From positions 786,001 through 850,000 of the forward strand of contig BROG01000242.1 of assembly GCA_030159075.1 (NCBI GenBank): a DNA stretch of 64,000 nucleotides. Direction: 5' to 3'. The first letter of the stretch is position 1. The number at the start of each line of letters is the position of its first letter. This document shows positions 57,458 through 64,000 of the stretch, in pieces. The notes beneath the pieces were generated by a model. The model worked only from the letters and a program-made list of their open reading frames with translations, searched no databases and had not been told where the DNA came from. A program made the position numbers and the translations under genes. The DNA comes from Atrina japonica (taxonomy: Eukaryota; Mollusca; Bivalvia; Pterioida; Pinnidae).

Positions 57458-57826
57458 GATAAATGACAATATATTTGAATGGTATCTGGATAAATGACAA
57501 TATATTTGAATGGTATCTGGATAAATGACAGTATATTTGAATGGTATCTAGATAAATGACAATATATTTGAATTGTAACTGGATAAATGACAATATATTT
57601 GAATGGTATCTGGATAAATGACAATATATTAATTTGAATGGTAAAATGACTTGAATAAATCTGGACAATATATTTGAATGGTATCTGGATAAATGACAAT
57701 ATATTTGAATGGTATCTGGATAAATGACAAAATATTTGACTGGTAACTGGATAAATGACAAAATATTTGACTGGTAACTGGATGAATGACAATATATTTG
57801 ACTGGTTACTGGATAAATGACAATAA
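57458..57826. repeat. 31-bp minisatellite, about twelve copies
   Basis: The unit GATAAATGACAATATATTTG plus AATGGTATCTG repeats in register from 57458. One rearranged unit lies near 57625-57665, and the last three or four units share AATATTTGACTGGTAACTGG variants. Two overlapping minus-strand frames of 158 and 119 residues (SFIQ..YCHLSRYHSN repeats) are translations of the array and not genes. Confidence 0.95.
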
Positions 57827-58684
57827 AATCTTGTTATGAGTCAACATTTTGTTTATGTCAAAGTTACACAGTCAATCCCAATTTTTATGGATAGAAAAAT
57901 ATGTTAAGTAAAATTTTAGTTATCTTAAATTCCTGATATCTCAAAGTAATAGGGGTGGTGCCATGAATATCAAGAATTATGAATGAATACTGAAACATAT
58001 TTCAATTGTATTTGTTTACTTGTTGTTTTACAACTCAACATTTTTTTTATTTAAATGGTATCATCACCTGGGACTGGTGAACTGCAAAAAATATTTACGT
58101 TTGTATAAATGCACAGTGACACTGCATCACAGACTCCAACAAAATGACAAGAAAAAAATCTGAAGATTGTTTAATAAGAAATGAAAAGCATGCATGGATT
58201 AGGTAATGGTAGTAAATACACAAAGTATCAGATAGTAGGCAGTGAAACATAAATCTGATTAGTAATGAAAATAAGCAGCAAGAAATTTTCACATGAGTTT
58301 GTAAAATGGTTACATATGTGTCGGGGAGGTTGTAGTTAAACCTAATGTTATAAAATATTTCTGGTAGTAGAAAACTGTGGAGGGTCATAGGTCTTGGTGA
58401 CGAAAAGAAAGCTAAATTTAACAAGATATCACTTACACTTGCATCTTGTTTTGTTGGATTTGTGTTTTATCATATACTAATGTATGACATTTTTAACAAA
58501 TATATACTATTACCAAATCAACATTTTTTTCTAAAGAAAATATGCAAAAATATTATTTCAAAATAATATTTACAAAAATAAGACATATATATGTCATAAG
58601 TTTATCTATCGTAAGCTTAAAGTAACACAATGTAGTTGAGACTCAAGGCTGCTCTGATATTCCTGTTTTGAAATTGATAGTTTT
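57827..58684 (-). other. Presumed intron of minus-strand gene
   Basis: The only frame of note (58095-58424) has no domain. A GTAAGT donor-like site near 58437 has no good acceptor. Nothing else seen. Confidence 0.4.
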
Positions 58685-58945
58685 CTGGACTGAGTTTTAC
58701 TAAACTTTTTAAGTTTATGATTGTACAATACAAATTTCCAGTGACTGTTTTACTCAACTTTGTAAACTTAAGTTATGTCAAAAATTTGTTTGTAACTTAA
58801 GACAGCATAGGGGCTCTCTTAACTTAAAAATGTTCTTTTCGTAAGTTACAAAAAGTGAAATGACTGTTTTTTTTTTTTCTTTTTATGATGAATTCCGACA
58901 ATCAAAATGTGCTTAGATGAGAGCAGGTGTTTCATGACAAAAGTA
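58685..58945 (+). repeat. Dispersed repeat C, plus copy
   Basis: ACTGAGTTTTACTAAACTT, GCATAGGGGCTCTCTTAA and GAGAGCAGGTGTTTC.TGACA recur in reverse complement at 63405-63612 in the same order. The copies differ at many positions. It is probably a MITE or other short non-autonomous element. Confidence 0.75.
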
Positions 58946-59339
58946 TTGTCTTAGATACCTTAAGATCTGTTGGTGATTTGTCTTAGTTAAACAAAAATTG
59001 AATTATACATGTATATAGGAATTATGTCCTTTACTTTGCAATTTTATTTCATTCATGTATATGATCAACAGGTAAATCACCTGTGGTTAAAATGAAAAAA
59101 CAACACAAGAAATGACACAAATGGGCGCCTTTAAGGGGTGTGATAAAGGGAGGACTGATACAGGGTACGCAATAAAGGGCATGTGCTGGCCTCAATTTTT
59201 TAATTCATAATATTATCTATAACATAAAATCATATCAGTGATGTGTTCCAGAGTATATATTTGAAAAATTTCTCACAGGATTAAAAATATTTCCCCGATC
59301 TCCAAAATATTTCAATTAATACATTCCTTTTGCAAGTGT

Positions 59340-59790
59340 TATTTACTGAAACACATTGTGGGTGAAATAGTCCATCTGCATGTATTTTAAATAGAAACTG
59401 GTCCAAATTAAATGCCCAGAAGCTAGGCAATAGCTAGGTAATGACCAATCTAGGATTGCAAATTTTGGGGACAGGTGTTAGAAAATGCATCCGTCATTCC
59501 AGCAATATATAATTTATATATTGCTGGGCATTATAATAGCTTGAGAAAACTCCAATCCTCTTAGCCTCCGGCCTCTGTCCACAGCAGATTTTCACTTCAT
59601 TTTGGGTGGACCAAGTTATCAATGTGATACTTTTGACTGACAGATAGATAGACAGGTAAATTTCCCCATATGAAACAATCTTCTTTTCAGAAGGATAAAT
59701 GGTTAAGTTAAGATAAAACTAAGCACATTGATTGACTTCCAGTGTATGTTTGGAAACAGCAGTTATCTAGTTAATTTGAGTAAAATAAGG
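59340..59790 (+). repeat. Dispersed repeat D, plus copy
   Basis: AATAGAAACTGG.CC, GCTAGGTAATG.CC, AAATTTTGGGGACA, CCTCTGTCC and TTTCACTTCATTTTGGGTGG recur inverted at 60705-61090 in the same order. This copy has an extra hairpin insertion (CCAGCAATATATAA / TTATATATTGCTGG near 59492-59525). Confidence 0.72.
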
Positions 59791-59924
59791 TACTTAATGC
59801 ATTCCACCAATATGAAATATAGGCCTATATAAACATAATTCCAGAATATATATAAGTGTTTGAAACATACATGTTTATGCAAGCGTTCCAGAAGTGGGAT
59901 TTCCGCCATGTTTGTTTACATGTT

Positions 59925-60180
59925 GAGGTATTCCTCAATCATATGAAGCTCGATAAATTATTGAAGAAAATCTCAAATTTTGTTGAGGAAAACTAGGATA
60001 AAAAGTTTTATACAAGCTGATTTGAGGAATGCCTCAAATCTTTATGAAAAACTCAAAGTTGAGGAAAATCTCAAATATTTCCCCTCAAATTACGTTTATA
60101 CAAGCCAAACTGAAAATCTCAAATTATTTTAGGAAAATCTCAAATTTTAGGAAAACTCAAGAGCTGAGATGTTTTATACA
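59925..60180. repeat. Cluster of short palindromes (TTGAG..CTCAA)
   Basis: GAGGAAAATCTCAAA and close variants (GAGGTATTCCTCAA, TTTGAGGAATGCCTCAAA, AGGAAAATCTCAAATTTT) occur at least six times. Each is a small inverted repeat, and TTTATACAAG also recurs at 60008, 60096 and 60173. Confidence 0.7.
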
Positions 60181-60594
60181 AGTGGGGCCCCGATTCTTTT
60201 TTCCTACCTAGGCCATATGGGGTCAATGAGAACATTTCTTTGGATGGTTAATTTGCTAATTCAGTCTAGTGTGTATTTATGTCTAAAGGTCTCTGATTTT
60301 TTAAATTATAAATACTAAAATATATACAACACAAAAATATGCTATAATGACTGACTTTGGTTATCAAAGAAAATGCAAGTTATATGTATGGCACAGGATT
60401 GAGTTTTACTAAAGAATAAGAGTACACCTGTCTATGGCCTCAACATGTCAACATGCTTGACTACCTGAACTTTGTCAAATTCTCATCTAAATGGTTTCTG
60501 AATCATTTCTCATATAACAAAATTGGTGAATCCAGTTTTTTCAACAGAATAGAGGGGGTAATATGATTATTAAATCTATAAATGTTACACATAC

Positions 60595-60687
60595 CTCACT
60601 ACACAGATTTCTAACAGTTGGATAAATTGTACAGTAAGAATCCAATATAGTAATAGTATCAGGAGACAAATAACCTACTTTTTCAGA
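60595..60687 (-). CDS. Internal exon of the minus-strand coiled-coil gene (probable)
   Basis: The 93-base minus-strand stretch encodes SEKVGYLSPDTITILDSYC then TIYPTVRNLCSE without a stop. It is bounded by an acceptor with a pyrimidine-rich tract (CACTTTCAG) and a donor GAG|GTATGT. Both ends are phase 0, compatible with the exon at 55481-55269. Composition (Cys, Tyr, Pro, Asp and varied codons) is unlike random AT-rich frames nearby. Other exons may lie between the two. I do not recognise the protein. Confidence 0.65.
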
Positions 60688-60704
60688 CTGAAAGTGATGA
60701 AGTT

Positions 60705-61090
60705 AAGATGCCCACCAAGGCAATGTCCAGCTTCCAAACATACACGAAAATTACAACCTGCCCACCTACTGTAAGATATCATATTGATTATCCCTTATAA
60801 AAAGTGAATGAAATCTATATAGAATTTTTTTTTGTAGCTTTCAGATACTATATAAGAACCTATTTATCCTTAAAAATTGTCACATCAATAATTTGACCCC
60901 ACCCCAAATGAAGTGAAATTCAGCAGCGGACAGAGGTAGAAAGCTAATACTGAATGTATTTTCTAGCTTACAGATACAAAATCACTTGTCCCCAAAATTT
61001 ACAACCCCAGGGAGGCCATTACCTAGCTTCAGTACATTTAATCGGGGCCAGTTTCTATTTGGGGCCACGATGTTTCTATTTAGAATGCTT
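60705..61090 (-). repeat. Dispersed repeat D, inverted copy
   Basis: Reverse complement of 59340-59790, with GCTAGGTAATGGCCTCC, GTAAATTTTGGGGACAAG, CCTCTGTCCGCTGCTG and TTTCACTTCATTTGGGGTGG. It starts fewer than 20 bases from the acceptor side of the 60595-60687 exon, so it occupies the neighbouring intron end. Confidence 0.72.
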
Positions 61091-61317
61091 TATTTCACTT
61101 ACGATTGAAAAAAATTGCATCGATTCATAGTAAAAGATTAAGTTTGAATTATTGATTTTGATTTTACATATGTTTTCTTACATACAATGACCCATTTATG
61201 TAATTTTCTTACATATTTCATTTTCTATCTCTTAAATAAATGTACATTTGTTTTAGTTTTATTTTGTTCATTTGTACCTAGTGTAACTAAAAGTAGGAGG
61301 AAAAAAAGAAATTTAAA

Positions 61318-62000
61318 AGAGAAAGATACAAGAGGCCCATGGGCCACATCACTCACCTGAATTGTGTTGGTATCTTACAAATATGGAAATCTCTATTTAT
61401 AATTATTATAACACTCCTTGGGAGTGGAGGAGACTTGAAAAGGAATGGAAATTTCAGTCAGAAAAGATGTCAAAAACAGGTAAAAAATTAATTTTCCAAT
61501 TTATTGAGTCATGCATCCATGTAAATCACTCATAGGCAATTAGTATTTCAATCCATGCAGTAGTTCTTGAGAAGATTTTCAAAGAGAGGTACCCCCTAAG
61601 ACCTATTCTGCCTCACTCTAGATTCACATCTGAGTCAATCTGGCCCAAAAATACAAGGGGACCTTGGGTTCTAGCTTCCTGTAAGGTTTTGTCCAAATCC
61701 CGTAAGCAGTTTTGAAGAACCAAGCTGAAAGTGTGAAAAATGCCCTCCCCCGACCTTTCATGTTTTTTGCAAGTCATAAAAAACTCCAAAAATTGAATTT
61801 CAGCAGAATTCTTTCAAGAAAGTATTTCTTGATCTAATTACAGTTAAGGCACATAAAATGAATGCATCATAATGAATAAAAGGGGAGAAAAGAAAAAAAA
61901 TCATACAAAAATGACTGAAAATGACATTGTGTAAAAAGATGTCAAAAACATGTAAAAAGAATTATATTCCAATTTCTACAAAATTAACAAACTTGAATCA
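61318..62000. repeat. Mollusc-type dispersed repeat (GAGGCCCATGGGCCACAT)
   Basis: AAGAGGCCCATGGGCCACATCACTCACCTGA is a motif I recall as widely dispersed in bivalve genomes. The following text has paired AAGATGTCAAAAACA.GTAAAAA blocks near 61464 and 61940, which suggests two related units. Boundaries and class are uncertain. Confidence 0.5.
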
Positions 62001-63224
62001 TATATCTATATGTAGATCACTCAGATGCAGATTTAGAATCTTTTTTTTTTCACTGGGTTGATTTTTCTATATTTTGATCATATTGTGATATGCATAGATA
62101 CTATATTTTAAACCTATTTCCTGGATGTTTAAAAATATAATGGACATAAACAACATTTTATAAGCAGCCTGATGGTTTAACCTATTTACATTTTAGCGCT
62201 AGGTTTTTTAAGTTCAGCGACCACAGTGTGTTCGCGTCAACATAATAATCCATTCAGTGATTCACTGTCAGATGAATACAACTGGCAAATGTCACACTAG
62301 ATTTTTATCTGAAATTAAATCTTGGAAACCATAAATAGATCGATCCAGAGACAAAGCATCAATGTTTTAGTTATTTCGTTTGATAAAAGTATATCAACAG
62401 TGCGATGTCAGACACCACGTTTTTTTTTTTTCGCCATGTGCTTTGAGAACTTAAAATAGAATCAACATATCTAAATTTGATTGATTATTAGCCATTTTAC
62501 ATTCCTTATAGAGACATGTGATGAGGTCTGGTAGATGGCACTCTTGAAGATGCTTTAATATCAAGATGTACCTAAATGGAATTGGTTGGGGATGAGGCTA
62601 CGAAGAATGCAGTTGTAGTTAAAAAGTAATGAATTATTTGTGATCATTGCAATGGCATCTAAATCCAACCTGTGTGAAAATATGTACATTGTGCATATAG
62701 GAATTTATCATGTACAAGTAAAACTTGTTAGGTGCATACAGGAATTATACATGTACATGGAAAACATTCAAGACTAGATCTTTTTCACTTTCAATCTCGA
62801 AGCTGATTTAAAAAACATCAATATTGTACCTTTTAAAAGAAGGAATATTAGTTACTTAACCTTTTAAGCAGTCTCCCATCACCTGTTATCAGTCATTCCA
62901 AATAATTTTATAACCCAAGAGCTTTCAATGCACATGCCGACATCGCAACGATTACCTGTGTATGCCCTATCCAAGAGGGACAAAGCTGGGCTAATCCAAT
63001 TGGATTGAGTAATCATTGATTAATTAATGCTGTGTTCCATCACTTAATATTCTCTACTGTTATTTGCAGTGCTATAAAACCACCGGTATACACAAGCAAA
63101 TTTAATAATGAAAAGTTTTTGAAATACGGAAATTATTACCATTTGCAATTTTTTTTTTGCCAAGTCAGATTTTTTAGCCAAATTGGAACAAGATGTGTTT
63201 GTGAAACAAAAATACCCCCGGTCC
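62001..63224. other. Unassigned noncoding stretch
   Basis: It contains T-runs near 62041 and 62420 and no gene that I can support on either strand. Confidence 0.4.
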
Positions 63225-63345
63225 CAACTTTATATGTAAGGGGGACGGAATTATGGACAGACAGAGACAAGCAGACAGACAAATATATAGACAAACATTA
63301 TATGACCCTGATGGACCTTTCAGGCCAGGGGCATAAAAATATTTG
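63225..63345 (+). repeat. Dispersed repeat with GACAGACAG-rich core
   Basis: GTAAGGGGGACGGAATTATGG, ACAGACAGAGACAAGCAGACAGACAA and CAGGGGCATAAAAAT resemble a repeat common in bivalve genomes (GGACGGACAGACGG..GGGGCATAAAAAT). This is judged from memory. Confidence 0.45.
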
Positions 63346-63404
63346 CAAAATGTGGAAAAAGCGAAGGCCAGTAGAACAGAAACAAAATCGATAAGAATTT
63401 ATTT

Positions 63405-63612
63405 CTGTCACGAAACACCTGCTCTCGTATATTGCATTCTTCATTTTATGAAAATTCTTAACTTAAGAGAGCCCCTATGCTGCCTTTAAGTTATGAATGA
63501 ATATTTTACATAATTTAAGTTTAGTAAAACAGGATTGTCAAATTGAAATCATAAGTTATGTGTATGATCAAATTGTAAACTTACGAAGTTTAGTAAAACT
63601 CAGTCTTGATAT
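63405..63612 (-). repeat. Dispersed repeat C, inverted copy
   Basis: CGAAACACCTGCTCTCG, TTAAGAGAGCCCCTATGC and AAGTTTAGTAAAACTCAGT mirror 58685-58945. With the plus copy it brackets the 58.7-63.6 kb region. Confidence 0.75.
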
Positions 63613-64000
63613 CTCATGCTATAACATTCATCTACAACTATGTGAAAATCCTTTTACCATTAAACACATGAATAATAGATCATGATTGTATCTCCCATTT
63701 TGCTCTCATTAAATGATGATAAAAAGTTACAACAAAAACAATATTTTAGAATATTATAACATTGTTGATCACATTCTTGTTCAACCACTCATAATACTTC
63801 ACACATATATTTTTATTGTTTATCCAAATTGGAAATTTGATAATGACTAATGGTCTGATTTGATGAAAACATTTATATCTTACATGAAGCACAGTAAGTG
63901 AACTGAAACTTTGAAAACACAAATAGGATGTAAGTTACATGTATGTAGGGAGCAAAATGACAGATACATTTTATAAACAAGATGGGTGATAAATGAAGAT
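63613..64000. other. Unassigned noncoding stretch
   Basis: No exon or repeat recognised up to the window end. Confidence 0.4.

Noticed and set aside
57285..57792. Two overlapping frames of 158 and 119 residues with SFIQ/YCHLSRYHSN repeats
   Set aside because: Both follow the 31-bp minisatellite. A 31-base unit shifts frame in every copy, so the repeated peptides in different frames are artefacts.

Overview
This is a eukaryotic, AT-rich, repeat-dense window, most likely from a mollusc and probably a bivalve. The recognisable host gene is an invertebrate-type Shal (Kv4) potassium channel split by large introns. The rest is a mixture of tRNA-derived SINEs, several reverse-transcriptase lineages, a cut-and-paste transposase, foldback elements, microsatellites and a rearranged nuclear rDNA unit, all with a bivalve-like character. 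The species cannot be named from the sequence alone.

Region 1-12.6 kb holds no host exon that I can support. It is probably the large Shal intron upstream of the pore, since the exon for T1 to S5 is not present. It contains SINEs, 3' tails of a non-LTR-like reverse transcriptase element, a recent 234-bp duplication, a 45-bp-arm hairpin and a cluster of long (AT)n, (GT)n and (GA)n arrays.

Region 12.6-23 kb carries the last four coding exons of Shal on the plus strand. They cover the selectivity filter and S6, the proximal C terminus, a cysteine/arginine-rich segment, and the C terminus ending in a PDZ-ligand-like tail. All splice sites are GT/AG and all internal junctions are phase 0. The 3' flank runs to about 25.4 kb.

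Region 25-34 kb is noncoding: a TTAA-flanked MITE, a SINE, a foldback element and a decayed array of about 115-bp units. At 34.6-35.6 kb a minus-strand coiled-coil coding block with a good splice acceptor is broken by two frameshifts.

Region 37-54.4 kb is a transposon graveyard. In order it holds a Penelope-like GIY-YIG element with hammerhead-like motifs, a Ty3/Gypsy gag-protease element carrying a SINE with its target-site duplication, an opposite-strand reverse transcriptase element, a second Gypsy element (gag to integrase), a DDE_4 transposase, an internally deleted rDNA unit (ETS, 18S 5' end, 28S segments, spacer repeats), and a third Gypsy element whose RT-RNase H runs straight into a clear 3' LTR.

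Region 54.5-64 kb contains the 3' end of an unrecognised minus-strand coiled-coil gene (two exons supported), convergent with Shal, embedded in minisatellites, a 64-bp-arm hairpin and two pairs of inverted dispersed repeats. The mobile elements look dead, because almost every coding block has stops or frameshifts.
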